Positions 1 through 11,381 of a stretch of DNA of 64,000 bases are shown in pieces. The notes under the pieces are model-generated. The model ran no database searches and was not told where the DNA came from. It saw only the letters and a list, made by a program, of their open reading frames with translations. Source of the DNA: Rhinolophus ferrumequinum. Its lineage: Eukaryota > Chordata > Mammalia > Chiroptera > Rhinolophidae. Within the stretch, counting starts at the first letter, position 1. The number at the start of each line of letters is the position of its first letter. The DNA is taken from NCBI RefSeq assembly GCF_004115265.2, contig NC_046305.1, positions 42,876,187 to 42,940,186 of the forward strand. The letters run 5' to 3'. The position numbers were made by a program, and so were the translations under genes.

Positions 1-770
1 CAAGGACTGAGAAGAATGCAAAGAGGCTTGATGGACAGGATGAAGTCGACAATCTTTCGGAACCCAGCTCGTGTTCCCTACTTTCCTGTCCCTATGATTA
101 GTTGTACCCATTTATCTTTCACACCGAAGAAGACAGAATAGTGGTTTGGGGATAATCCCAAACATTAGGAAAATCTTTAAAATATCATTTCCATTAATGC
201 TAGGAGCACATTCCATGATCCATCTTGCTTCCACTCTTTCTCGCCTTCCTTTCACCCTCTTCTGATGCTACGCGGTTTATCTTCCTAACTTGTAAGCCAT
301 CGACAGATGTAGTAACGAATCTACGTAATGACTCGTAGGTTAGATGTGATTTCAGATGGCTACATGGGATTTCAATGGAGAGTTCAACGAGGAATTTGAA
401 AATGGGTGTGGAAAAGTATCCTAGGTGCACACCCCATGCTCGAACAACTCTGAGCCGCTGTATTATGCTCGTTGGAGACTAGAAGATAAATGACTTAACT
501 CCAGTCATATCCCAGATGCCCCAGTCCAGTATGACAGGAAGGAGGGTAAGAGAATATTTCATTCCTAGTTGACACTGGGCCAACTTAAGTACCTAACTAA
601 TGTACCTCTCGACTGAGGTACCTCTAACACCCAGTTCTAGAAGGGAGGATATCCCTTTCCTTCCTTATGAGGTTGGCTTGACTGCATGCTATATCTGAAG
701 TGGCCAGGGAATTGGGTAGAAAATGTAGGCTATTCCACAAGCCTCTGAGCATATGCTCACCTGCTTCTGC
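1..770. other. Non-coding stretch, probably intronic
   Basis: I see no chitinase exon in this stretch. The exon expected before the one at 1005, encoding the conserved [14 protein letters not shown] segment, is absent, so it should lie upstream of the window. The short ORFs here have no recognisable domain. The stretch is probably an intron of the partial chitinase copy that continues at 1005. Confidence 0.5.
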
Positions 771-777
771 TGCTTCT

Positions 778-962
778 TTTTTTTTTTTTTTTAACTTTTA
801 TTTATTTAAGTGTGTTTTTCCAGGACACATCATCTCCAAGTCACATCATTGTTTCAATGTAGTTGTGGAGGGTGCAGCTCCCAGTGGCCCATGTGGGGAT
901 CGAACCAGTAACCTTGTTGCTAAGAGCACCTCACTCTAACCAACTGAGCTAACTGGCCGCCC
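778..962 (-). repeat. tRNA-derived SINE, bat type, antisense
   Basis: The element starts with a T run at about 778-792, which is its poly(A) tail read in antisense. It ends at about 962 in a tRNA-like head. On the minus strand the head reads GTTAGCTCAGTTGGTTAGAG, which resembles a pol III A box, and GGTTCGATCC, which resembles a B box. This layout is that of the Ves/Rhin SINEs known from bats. It sits about 40 bp before the splice acceptor of the first chitinase exon in the window. Confidence 0.7.
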
Positions 963-1004
963 CTCACCTGCATCTTAATAATAGCTTCCTTACCTTGCTT
1001 CCAG

Positions 1005-4000
1005 GATTATGCGTTGAACTACTGGAAGAACCAAGGTGCCCCTGCTAAGGAGCTGACGGTGGGCTTTGGGGCTTATGCCCGTACCTCCACTCTCACTAAC
1101 CCTGCCAACCATGGCCTGGATGCCCCACCTCTGGCCCTGGGACTGCCGGGCCCTATACTCAGGAAGCTGGGACTCTTGCCTACTTTGAGGTAACGTCCCA
1201 GAGGGCCTGGTCTACCTGAGAGATCCACTCTCTCTGTTCTAAAGGATTGAAGATATTTCTACAGAGAGAAAATATACTCTGATTTCTAGTATAGGGTACC
1301 CTATTGTTGACTGCTCTGAGTGTATGTGGTAGGGAGGGAAGGGTAGAGTGAATGACTGGTAAAACATCTTAAATTTAACCTTTTAGGGTAAATGGGCATC
1401 TGTAGTACTACTAGTAATTGATATTTACTGAGACAAATGGACAGCCACGTTCTGTTTTAAGTGATTTTTAAATGAGGTGCTGGTTTTATCCTCTTACACA
1501 AGAGGACATTGAAGCACAGCGAAGGTAAGAAATTTGCTCAAGCTTGCAGAACTAGGAAGAGCTAGGCTTCACTCTAAGTTGATGAGCTCCAGAATCTCTG
1601 GCCTTATCCGTTACGCTCCATCATCCCCTTGTTGGCTCTTTTGTGTCAAAAATGTTTTCAAATAAGAGGAACAGGCAAATTCGTTTCAAAGGGAAACTAG
1701 GGCGCAAACACAAAGAAGCTTTTCTGTCCATTGTCTCAAATATGGGTTCTGGCAGACACAGGGCAGGAATTCCTGCCTCACCTATCCAACCAGTGCCCTC
1801 TCCACTGTGCAACGGGACTGGAAATGAGAGAGGGGAGCTGGGGCAAAACAGGAACCATGCGCTCTTATTTACAGCAAAAAGGGATGAGGTGGGGAGTGCA
1901 TCCCGGAAAAGAAAGCAGGGAGGAAGGAGAGGTTGAGCAGAGCAGGGATCATCTGAGTCGTGACTGTACTCCTGTACCGACCCCAGGTCTGCTCCTTCCT
2001 TCAAGGAGCCACCGAGGTATGGAATGCTCCCCTGGAGGTGCCCTATGCCACAAGGGGAACCCGTGGATAGGGTGTGCCAACCCCAAGAGCTTCACCCTCA
2101 AGGTAAGGCCCTCCACACCCGTCCTTCTGCACATTTGGAAGAGGTAGGGAATGTGACCTCCAAGTGCATTTGAATTACAATCCCAGAAGGCACCTAAGAG
2201 AGGTGAGGCGAGGTAAGGCAAGGCTCAGGGAGGCCCTAGGTCTCAGGGCGAGCGAGCCAGTGGCCCAGCTGCAGGCCCCGCAGTTGGAGCAGCCCCTCTG
2301 CTCCCCATGCACTTGCAGTCACCTTCCTTTCTTCTCTCAGCTCTGCTCCTTCCATCCCCCACTCCTGGAGACTCCCTTTTGGTCCCCTCCCCTGCTCTGC
2401 TCCGGTCCTGATCCAGCTCTTGGAGGCAGGCATTCTTCCCTATTCCAAGGACGAAGGTGTAAATCAGAGTTTCTCCCTCTCCTTTGCCCCTTTCCTGCTT
2501 ACGGCAAATATATACGGGCTGAAACAAAATCAGGAGGCGGGAGATCCTCTGGGTGATTAGGCTTTTGCCCACCGGCCTTTACTTGCTCAGGTCTGGGTGG
2601 TTACTGCTTATCAACCCCAGGACTCTTGAGCCCTATACCTCCCCATCTGGAGCCCTCGCTTTGCCCAGACACTTGCTAGGTGAAGGGCCCCATATATCTC
2701 TTATGACACTGCAACCTATCCAAGCTCCACCTCAGACAAACCTTCTTAGAAGGGGTTGGTGATTACAGAGGACGGAGAAAGGGCTGCTTGGGCCCAAGAC
2801 TCATTCTCCCTGCCTTGGCAGCCCTAAAATCTTTCCTTGTATACAGCTATGCCCAGGAGGCTCCCAAAGTCGCTGCAGGAAAGCCACGCCCCATTCCCTC
2901 CCCGCCGTGGTCACCGCCCTTCCTGCCGTGCTGCTGGAGGCGCGCCCTGCACTCGTGTAAGGACACCCCACGGTCCCCCCCGACTGTCTCCCATAGGCCG
3001 AGTGGCTGCTGAAGAACAGCTTTGGAGGGGCTATGGTCTGGGCCATTGACTTGGACGACTTCTCGGGCACTTTCTGTGGAGAAGGCAAATACCCTCTCAT
3101 GAATGCCCTCAAGTCTGCGCTCGGTGTCTCCACTCCCAGTAAGTGGTGATGCGCCACCTACCGGCCAGGAGATTCCACACTCGATACGGTTAAGGAGGAA
3201 GAAGACTGCCCAGAGCTCCTCCTAGCCTGGCCTTAAGGAAGGCCTCCTTCAGATCTTTCCCTGGTCCTAGCATTTTCAGCTGGAGTCGGCGTTTGGGACC
3301 CCGGTTGCCTTCTAGGGGCAGCTTGTGGGTGACGGACTTAGGGACGGAGAAAGGACCTATCACCATAACTGACGTCTCTCATCTGTAGAGATGCTGAGGG
3401 AGCCCCAATACGGTACCTGGACACCCTGGAACCTGGGTAGGGAAGGGACCACAAACACCTGTTCCCTGTTCCCACCTGCCCAGCTCCAGCCTTTATGGAC
3501 TTTGGGGAGCAGGGAAGACAAAGCAGGGGAGAGATTTAAAAGTTAGATGAGGAAAAGCCTGAGAGAAGGAGAACCCTGAAGGGGTCCAGCTTGCAACTGC
3601 CCCCAAGCGAGCAGCAGAGTTGCCATTGGTCTCAACACACAATCCTGCCCCAGCCCCAAGCCTCAAAGCTCATCCAGAAAGCACGAGGGGCCAGGAAGCC
3701 TGGGGAAAAGCTAATGTCAACCATTGGTCCTTTCCTCGGTGTCAGGCAAGCTGGTTCTTTAGATTTCGTGTTCTCCTCACAGGCACTCTTGGAGACAGAT
3801 GTTATTCATCTATTTAAAAGTAAAAACTAAGGGAGGGAGAATAGGGAGGTATTGGTCAAAGGGTGTCATTTTCACTTACACAAGATGAATAAAGTCCTAG
3901 GGATCTGGATAGAATAGAGCCTATACGTAACAAAACTGTATTGCCCACTTGAACATTTGCTGGGAGGGTACGTGTTCTTATCACAAAAACTAATAACAGT

Positions 4001-4956
4001 AAATGAAGAGGGCGGGAGAAGCCTTTGGGAGGTGATGGAGGTGTTTCTGTCACCAACTGTGGTGACCATGCTGTGTATACTGGTCTCCAAACTCTTCAAG
4101 TTGTAACACCAAATATGTACAGCTTCGTGTATGTCAATCACACTTCAGTAACATGGTTTAAAAAAGATCCTATTAGTGTAGTAAGCATAACACATGCTTT
4201 GAATTCAGACAGAACTGGTTTTGAATCTCAGTTCTTGCCTTCGCTAAGGTGAATAAAATAGTCTTTAAAATTCCTCCACGTTGTAGGATTTGGGGTGGGT
4301 GAGATGATGGAACATAGTATTTGGGCAAGCATTTATGTGATAAACATGATTTTTCCCCTTAAAGATAAAATGAAATAAAAACGAATAATTGTGTAGCACT
4401 TACTATGTTACATACCAAGCACATTGCAAAATGCTGTGCATAAAAATTCTAAGAGATAGTTAGACTTCTACCATTCCTCCCTTCCCATCATTACAGGGAG
4501 GAAATTGAGGCTCAGAGAAGATAATGATTTGTTCACGGTCACATAGCTGGCAGCAGAGCTGGGCTGTGAACTTGGGTATCACTGTTCAGACCCAGAGTGT
4601 TTAACCACTGATTCAGGTAGGATGTGCCATTGGCTGAGAGGAACCCCCAGTGACCCTACAGACATGAAACTCCTCCTGGGAAAGCAGTCCACTCCAGAAC
4701 CCTTTTCTTACTCTCTTCAGATTGCAAAGTGCCCACCTCTACCCTGGGCACCACCTTGGCTCCCATCGTCACAGTGGCTTCTGGGGGTGGCAGTGCTGGA
4801 GATAGTGGATTCTGTGCCAGGAAGTCCAGTGGTCTGTACCCCAGCCCCCCCAGCAAGCGAGTCTTCTACAACTGCGTGGATGGGTACACTTACGAGGAGG
4901 CTTTTCAGGCAGGCCTGGTCTTTGACACCAGCTGCTCTTGCTGTAACTGGGCTTAA
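1005..4956 (+). pseudogene. CHIA: Acidic chitinase paralog, 3' part only, broken
   Basis: These are the last four coding exons of a GH18 chitinase of the CHIA family: 1005-1189, 1987-2102, 2997-3138 and 4721-4956. Earlier exons lie outside the window. The order matches the complete copy at 11289-17137, and all introns are GT-AG. The exon at 1005 encodes DYALNYWKNQGAPAKEL and is one base short (185 against 186), which shifts the frame near base 1143. The second exon (AP-LEVPY region) has a clean 3-base loss and a further single-base deletion near base 2063, giving an in-frame TAG. The third exon ([16 protein letters not shown]) is open. The last exon has a short Gly/Ser linker and a chitin-binding domain in which the cysteine before QAGLVFD is Phe, removing one of six disulfide cysteines. 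It ends in CCNWA and TAA, with ATTAAA at 4999. I infer a pseudogene. Single-base assembly errors could explain the shifts but not the cysteine change. Confidence 0.8.
4385..4618 (+). repeat. MIR SINE, in the last intron of the partial chitinase copy
   Basis: The stretch has the MIR core, with GAGGAAATTGAGGCTCAGAG followed by the typical CACATAGCTGGCAGCAGAGC tail. It is old and lies about 100 bp before the final chitinase exon. Confidence 0.7.
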
Positions 4957-5004
4957 GCCATCCATTCTGTCCTTGTTGGGTCCAAGGACAGAAGGATGAT
5001 TAAA

Positions 5005-6280
5005 TGGAAGTTTTGCTCAGAATCCCAAGTTGTCTATTTTGATTTATAAATCCTCCTGACACTGCCCTGCACGTAAAAGAGAGGCCTCACCTTCCTGCTC
5101 CCCAGAGGTCTCCAGAGGTTGGGGCTGGGAGAGAAGAAGGGGCAGTGGCTGGGACCTCTCTGTGGGAAGTTCTGGTTCTCTGGGCCCTCCCGAGGCAGGA
5201 GGGGAGAGGAAATGGAAGGCTTTGGAGGGACAAGAGAAATCAAGTTCTTGTTCTGTTCCACAAATATGCCTCCAAAGGAACTTACAGAAGGATCCAGCAG
5301 AGCGGCTGGACCCAGGACACTTACTTTACTGTAGCAGCCACTCAGGAACTCTTCCTTCACTACGTTTACTCATCTCCCAGCTCCATGGCTAAACAGCCCC
5401 AAGCAAGCTGTGCTTGTTTGAACATAGCACGACGGCTGCCTGCGGGCTAGTCTTCACATTCCACTTCTACATCTGTGAGTCAGGAACAAAGATCATCAGC
5501 ACTGATTTCAAAATTAGCTCACTTAAAAGAAAAAAGAGTTCTTTATCATCTTTATTGCCACACCACATCCAAATGTACCCTTCAGTTCCCTTAAGGAAGT
5601 CACCAAGAAAATTTAAAGAAAAGGCACATTGCAGCAGGGGTGGAAGGTCTCACTTCTGCCTTCTCCAGGACAGCATGGCTTCTGCTGCTTCTTCAGTTAC
5701 CAAGCTGAAGAAGCTGAGGAAGAAGGCAGCACAGCAAGCAAGGGTGTGCTTCTACACTAACCAGCTCCCTGGGGAGGGAGCCAGTTCTGTGGAGTATGCT
5801 CTTTTGACAAAACAAGCACAAACAATCAGCAAAACCGCTGGACACATGGTTAAATCTAAACGTTCATTAATGATAACCTCTCTCTCTTTTCCTGGCCCTT
5901 TTCTGACAAAGCTTAAATAATAGCTTCTTACAATGACCACTTGCAAGGTGCTCGCTGAGAAACTGACGTGTGCTCGGACGCAAGTGGCCAGGAAGAGCTG
6001 TCTCCTCTGGTCTCTGGGACCAGTGGGGACGCCTTGATACTGCTGCTCCTTGCTGCACCAACCACTTGTGCCATGGCCTTCCCCATGGCCTGTGACATGC
6101 ACAGAGTCATCAGGCCACCAGTGTTGGGGTTAGAGGGAAATGTGAGAAATTACAGGTTAGGAATATGTGGAATATGAACAGGAAAATAGAAGCTGAGCAA
6201 TGCTACCATTAACTTGTAGAGGGTAGCCTGAATGCTTTTGCTACAGAGGGTTTGGCATTTATTGTGTGACATCGATCTAC
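5005..6280. other. Intergenic, no recognised gene
   Basis: This lies downstream of the ATTAAA signal of the first chitinase copy. A 168-codon ORF at 5414-5920 has a Lys-rich stretch (VTKLKKLRKKAAQQ) that I do not recognise. It has no clear domain, and no splice or poly(A) context that would support a gene. It could be a decayed retrocopy. Confidence 0.4.
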
Positions 6281-6299
6281 AACCACTTATTTATTTTAT

Positions 6300-6697
6300 T
6301 GTTTGACAACACCTTGTATTTTGCAAGTAAATACTTTTGTCAGCAATGAGCTTAAGAAATAAAAGTTCCTAGGTAATGAAAAATTAGGTACTGAATTTCT
6401 ATTTTCCAAGAAAGTTGAGATGAATGTAAAACTTGCAATAGATATTAGTTGACATTTACTATCCACCATGGGACTGTCTGATATTGAATGAAAACCAGAA
6501 GACACAAATCTGCTGAACAAGCATCAGCATCTACTTCAAAAGAATTAATGATTTGAAAAGGATTTTACTTAAAAATGATGATTTAACAAAGGTAGTTGTC
6601 AAATATGTTTTTTTATATCACTTAAGGAAGGATGAATTTTCATGTAGGTAAATCTAATGATGGATGTGCTAAATTCATTTGTCTTTTTCTATTCTGT

Positions 6698-6729
<32 letters not shown>

Positions 6730-7960
6730 CATGTATAAAAGCGAAACTCTATTTGCAGAACAAATCCACAAGCTTCTAAGTATACCAAATTTATATCAAT
6801 GTCACCAGATGCTTCAAATAGAAAATCAGATAAGTTAATTCTAATAATGATTGAATTTTTTTCACCTAGTTCATAAAAGCAAAGTACAGCTGTTTGTGGT
6901 TCATTTTGTCAAGGTGAAACATCTAACATTATTGTCCCTGCTGTTGTAAATGCAATTAAGAAGCTCAACTTTGAAAATTATTTTTGTGGTGATAATAATA
7001 ACTTCAAATATTGATGGAGTACCACATTATGTAAAAACAATATGCTTTCTAAAGTAAATAACCTACAGAGCATAAATGTCCTGGAAATTGGTTGTAGGCC
7101 ACAAATCACTCATTAATGTATCAGAAGAAAACTGACATTCTAGCCTTCAAAATAAAAGTAAAATTTTCAAACACTTTTATATACATAGAATAACTGATCT
7201 ATAACTTTTTTAGACAATGCTGATGCTAAATACAAGAAAATATACATCAACGTGGCAGTATATGTTTTCTCTTTGCTACCTATTGTCTATTGGATCTTTG
7301 AAATTTTTGGACCATTGAAGAAAAGTGCTCCACAATGGTATTGAAACTTTTTTTTTTTTACACAAGTCTTCTACATTTTGGTTTCATTTTATTCCAAATC
7401 AGTTAAAAATATTTTGTCAAAGTATTCAGTGAATACAGCTCTACAACACTTAAACTTTTGAAATTTTAATAAGTTAATATTGTTTTTAAAAAGAATTTGG
7501 AAACAGAAAGACTGAAAGAGGCACTGAACAAATTAAATGAGAAGTGCTCAAATGTTATATAACATAATTTTGAAATCCTAAAATTACATTATGAAATATT
7601 TCAATTTGTGGGAAGAATCTTTTGATCGTACTACTATTTTTTAGCTATAATTTTTAATTTAATACATTTATTGCTATATTAATTAGAAAGAAACTGAAAA
7701 GGCCTATGATCTTGCAGCATCTAAATTTGGGGAAACATTCAAAGGTGTCATAGATAGAGATAACTTACTTGATGAGTTTTTTTCTTATAAAGATATTTGT
7801 TGAAGAAAGTTTCTCTGTATGAAGGCAAAAAGATACCATCTGTGAAAATATTTGAGTGAAAATATTTAAGCACTTTGATAGAAAAAAATTAGAATTGAAA
7901 ATAGTCCCCCAAAAAATTAGAATTGAATTCTGTCCCCAGAGCAGAATTCCCTCTGAACAT
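6300..7960 (+). mobile_element. Decayed hAT-type transposase-like sequence (ZBED/KIAA1586-like)
   Basis: Scattered plus-strand frames read like the transposase core shared by hAT elements and host genes derived from them. Segments seen include SDASNRKSDKLI near 6800, GETSNIIVPAVVNAIKKLNF near 6910-6970, a CGDN motif near 6990, NVLEIGC near 7077 and FKHFYIHRITDL near 7170. These are separated by stops and frame changes, so nothing is coding now. A (GT)n tract at 6698-6728 lies inside. The match is from memory of the family. It could instead be a processed copy of a domesticated host gene of this family. Confidence 0.5.
6698..6728 (+). repeat. (GT)n microsatellite
   Basis: About fifteen uninterrupted GT units are present, inside the decayed transposase-like stretch. 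Confidence 0.95.
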
Positions 7961-8023
7961 CTGTAGCAAGAGTTTTTCTCAATTAAAAAGTGTTCTGGCC
8001 TACAAAATAAAATCAATAGACAG

Positions 8024-8426
8024 TGTCATGGGCTGAATTGTGTCCCTCGAAAATTCATATGTTGAAGTATTAACCCCCAGTACCTCAGAATGTGACTGTA
8101 TTTGGAGACAGGGCCAGGAAAAATGTAGCTGAGGGAAAATGACATCATTCAGATGAGCCCTGATCCAATATGATTGGTGTCTTTACAAGCAGAGATTAGG
8201 ACACAGTCAACACACACAGAGAAGACCCTTGGAGACACATGTGAAGACACTTGGAGAAGACGGCCATCTGACAACCAAGGAGAGAGGCCGCAGGAGAAAC
8301 TCAGCCAGCAGACACCTTGGTCTCAGATTTGTAGCCTCAAGAACTGTGAAGAAATAAATTTCTGTTGTTTAAGCCACCCACCCAGTCTATGGTACTTTGT
8401 GATGGCAGCCCTAGCAAACTAACACA
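8024..8426 (+). mobile_element. MLT1-type solo LTR (ERVL-MaLR fossil)
   Basis: The element starts TGTCATGGGCTGAATTGTGT and ends in the family's hallmark AATAAATTTCTGTTGTTTAAG, then AAGCCACCCA, and finally CTAACACA. The length of about 403 bp suits a solo LTR. MLT1 is an ancient mammalian MaLR family, and this copy is a fossil. It appears to be inserted in or beside the older transposase-like stretch. Confidence 0.75.
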
Positions 8427-8429
8427 AAA

Positions 8430-10110
8430 GGTATCATCGTTTTTGAAATAATTAACCATGGAAAGCAACTTTTGAAGAAGATTTCAGGCAATATTAGAGA
8501 AAAAATTAAAAATAATAAAATCATATTGAAAAAACTCCATTCTTCAGAAAAATGCCAGATGTATGGTTAAGAAGCTAAGGTTTGTGACTATGTAGCAAGA
8601 ATAATTATTCGGAATTTAAAATTTTGATTTACTATGCAGTTATATATTTTTATTTTTATAAAAATATATTTTTGAAAATAGTTTTAATAGAACTATTCAA
8701 TAAGTTCATTTGTATAACAAAACATCTATCAAAAATAAATATTTTGAAAATTACATAATCCTTAGTCTCCTTCCACTCTCAAATGCGCCTGGGTTTGGAT
8801 GATGAATTATGTGAAGGGACTTAGAATTGTTGACCAGACGTTCCATTATATACTGAATGTTCTCATAAGTCAGCAGGAAAGAAGTCCCCAGATTTGCAGA
8901 AAGTGCTGACACAGCCATTTTGTAAGCTAGCTACAAAATGAAAACTTGAACTTAATTTCTTGTGGATTTGACATATTTTGCACATATTTCACAGTCATTA
9001 GTGTCTCTGGTCCAGGGTTTCCCCAGTCTCCCATGTGGCTTGCACTTTAGCCATTTGTACATGTGTCTGGGTTTGCTGTCTTCATCTTGAGAGTCCACAC
9101 ACCCTAATGGCTCCTTATCTCATTGCCCTGGCTATGCCTCGGAGGAAGTCACCCTTGGTATTCCCCCCTGTCCTCGCTCCAAGTCCCTTCCTGCTGCTTT
9201 ATTTATATAACCAGGACTTACAGACCACTCTATGAGCAGGCCCTCCCTCTATAAGCATCAACTCGTTGAATCTTCAGAAGGACTCCCTGAGGTAGTCATT
9301 GTGGTTATTCCCACTTGACATAGAGGAAACTGGCACAGAGAGGCTGAGAGCCTGGCCTAAGGACATGAAGCTCGGAAACGCATTTCAAAGCTGGCAGTAT
9401 GGCTCCAGTGTCCGTGACCTTACCCCACACTCTGGGCTACCCTTTGGTCCAATCGCACTGTAAGACCACCTTTCATTCCCAGCCCAGGCTGGATATTCTA
9501 AAAGCAATCTTCTCCAAAAAGCATTTTCTCCACCTACCTCTGACCATGTTCTTTGGAATCCCTAAATCCAGATGCATCACTGCCCATTCCTGAAGCTGGA
9601 CTCTTTTTCATTTGGCTCTAGAAGTTACTCCAGCCTGTCTTGTCCTGCAGCACTTAATTCACCAGATCACAGTTTTCCATTTATTTATGTCTGCACCAAT
9701 GATGGTGAGCTCTGTGTCTTGCTTACTCGTGTAGCCCAGTACTCACATGGTACCTGACACAGTATAGGCATTCATTAGCTCATTATTAAATGAGTGAATG
9801 AACATTAATGAATAGTTTGATACAGGTGCATCCCCATGGTATTCACTGTAAATACAATATTGATTATAAAGTTATAGGAGAAGGAACTGTGACTCTTCCC
9901 TTTCTTGCTTCCAACTTGTGACTCATCTTCTACTGGAAGAATGCTTTTTGAAAAAATACCTCCTATCTGGTTTCCCATATGCTAATTCCTATGGCGACAC
10001 TCTCAGCATATACTTACGCGTTTTTCAAACAAGACAATAGATTGACAACCGAGAGTATTTAGCCCATTTATATTTAATGTAATTAGTGGTATATTTAGGT
10101 TTAAATACAT
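8430..10110. other. Intergenic; AT-rich, one MIR, no gene seen
   Basis: An AT-rich stretch lies at 8500-8760, and a MIR copy at about 9236-9400 has GAGGAAACTGGCACAGAGAG. The rest has only short ORFs without recognisable domains. Confidence 0.5.
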
Positions 10111-10112
10111 TT

Positions 10113-10603
10113 TTGGTTTTTTATTTTTTATTTTTATTTTTACTGCTCCAGTCGACTAACTAAAGGGAACCTTTATTGAGACCCGCATAGCCGGGGCTCG
10201 TGCAGGAGGCCACCCTGCAGGGCAGGAGGGTTTGTGTTTGACCTTCTTGGGTTGGTGGTGTGGTTTGTAACATTTGACAGCATAGGGATGCAGGAGAGGG
10301 AAACACTTGGACAGATCATTTTGTGGAAGTTGTATTTCTAGATGAGCTAGTAGAAGGAAGATTCAGTAATGCCACCCGGCAGGCAAAGCACTATGTTCAG
10401 GATGGATTTTTTTCCGGATGTTATAGTCTGAGTGAGTGTGGCCATTCTCCACCTGTTTATGCACAAAAACCAGATGCTACTGGCTAGGTGAGATTCCCTC
10501 CTTGTCCTGAATTTGGGCTTCAGTGTTCTCGATGGTGTCATGGGTTCACGTGCAAGCACCCTCACCTGATTTTTGCCCATCAGGGTCTCACAGAGATCTG
10601 CCT
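10113..10603 (-). pseudogene. UBA52: UBA52 processed pseudogene
   Basis: Read on the minus strand, the stretch is an intronless copy of ubiquitin fused to ribosomal protein eL40. It runs from a degenerate ubiquitin start near 10603, through IQDKEGI-like and ENGHTLTDYNI-like segments, to a GGI junction. The 52-residue eL40 tail follows, with KYNFHKMIC and the NHTTNPRRS equivalent of GHTNNLRPKK. A minus-strand AATAAA (10172-10177) and a T-rich run at about 10112-10140, read as a poly(A) tail, complete the retrocopy. Base changes and frame shifts are frequent, so it is not coding. Lack of introns and the A tail indicate L1-mediated retrotransposition. Confidence 0.85.
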
Positions 10604-11243
10604 CTCTACATCAGCCAATTGGCTGCCATTGAACAGAAAGAGCTAAAGCTACAATCCTTTTTTACTCACATATTTTGTATTCTGTATTCCCCTTTGGGAA
10701 GAATAACAATCGTGAAAAGGGAGGCAAGGAAGGAAAATCTTCAGACTGCAGACTAGTTTTCAGACAAGTAAATTCTAGCAAAATATACACAGGAAATTTG
10801 AGAAGCTGGATATTTATTCTATTAAAAAAGTTTGTTAGATATTCTAGTACCAGGTGAGAAGGCACAGGGGAAGGAGAGAGACAGAGTGAGAACATGTTAA
10901 TGTTTTTCTGGAAGGGACCATGGGAATCATTTGCTACAAATCCATGAGTATGAAATAGCCAACTAGTTGCTATCCAAACAGAGAGTACAGCACACTGCAC
11001 ATAAACCATTTTGAATCATATAAGCTATTCCATAATGGAGCTTGTTAGTGTAGTGTCTGGGCTGGAGCCCAGTCTTTCCTTCTTGTAAAGTGAAATCAAG
11101 ATAGTATGGTTTCCCAGTCAATAAATGTGTTTAAGGTTCTTAAATGTGTTTGAGATTTTCGATTACTACCAATATCAACATTGACTTTAGAGGCAACCAC
11201 GATAACAGAGAACCTGATAAGTCACGGGAGGGGAGGAAGCGGG

Positions 11244-11250
11244 TATAAAA
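11244..11250 (+). promoter_or_regulatory. TATA box of the intact chitinase gene
   Basis: TATAAAA lies 39 bases before the start codon at 11289, suiting a transcription start near 11275. The other two chitinase copies offer no comparable box inside the window. Confidence 0.7.
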
Positions 11251-11288
11251 GGCAGGTTGGACTAGGGATTCTTTACCACTGAGGCAAG

Positions 11289-11345
11289 ATGACCAGGTTC
11301 ACCCTCCTCACTGGTAAGGAACGACCACCACTGGGTGCCTGTGAG

Positions 11346-11381
<36 letters not shown>

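Noticed and set aside
5414-5920. 168-codon ORF with a Lys-rich stretch
   Set aside because: No domain, promoter, splice or poly(A) context supports a gene. I keep it only as an unresolved stretch.
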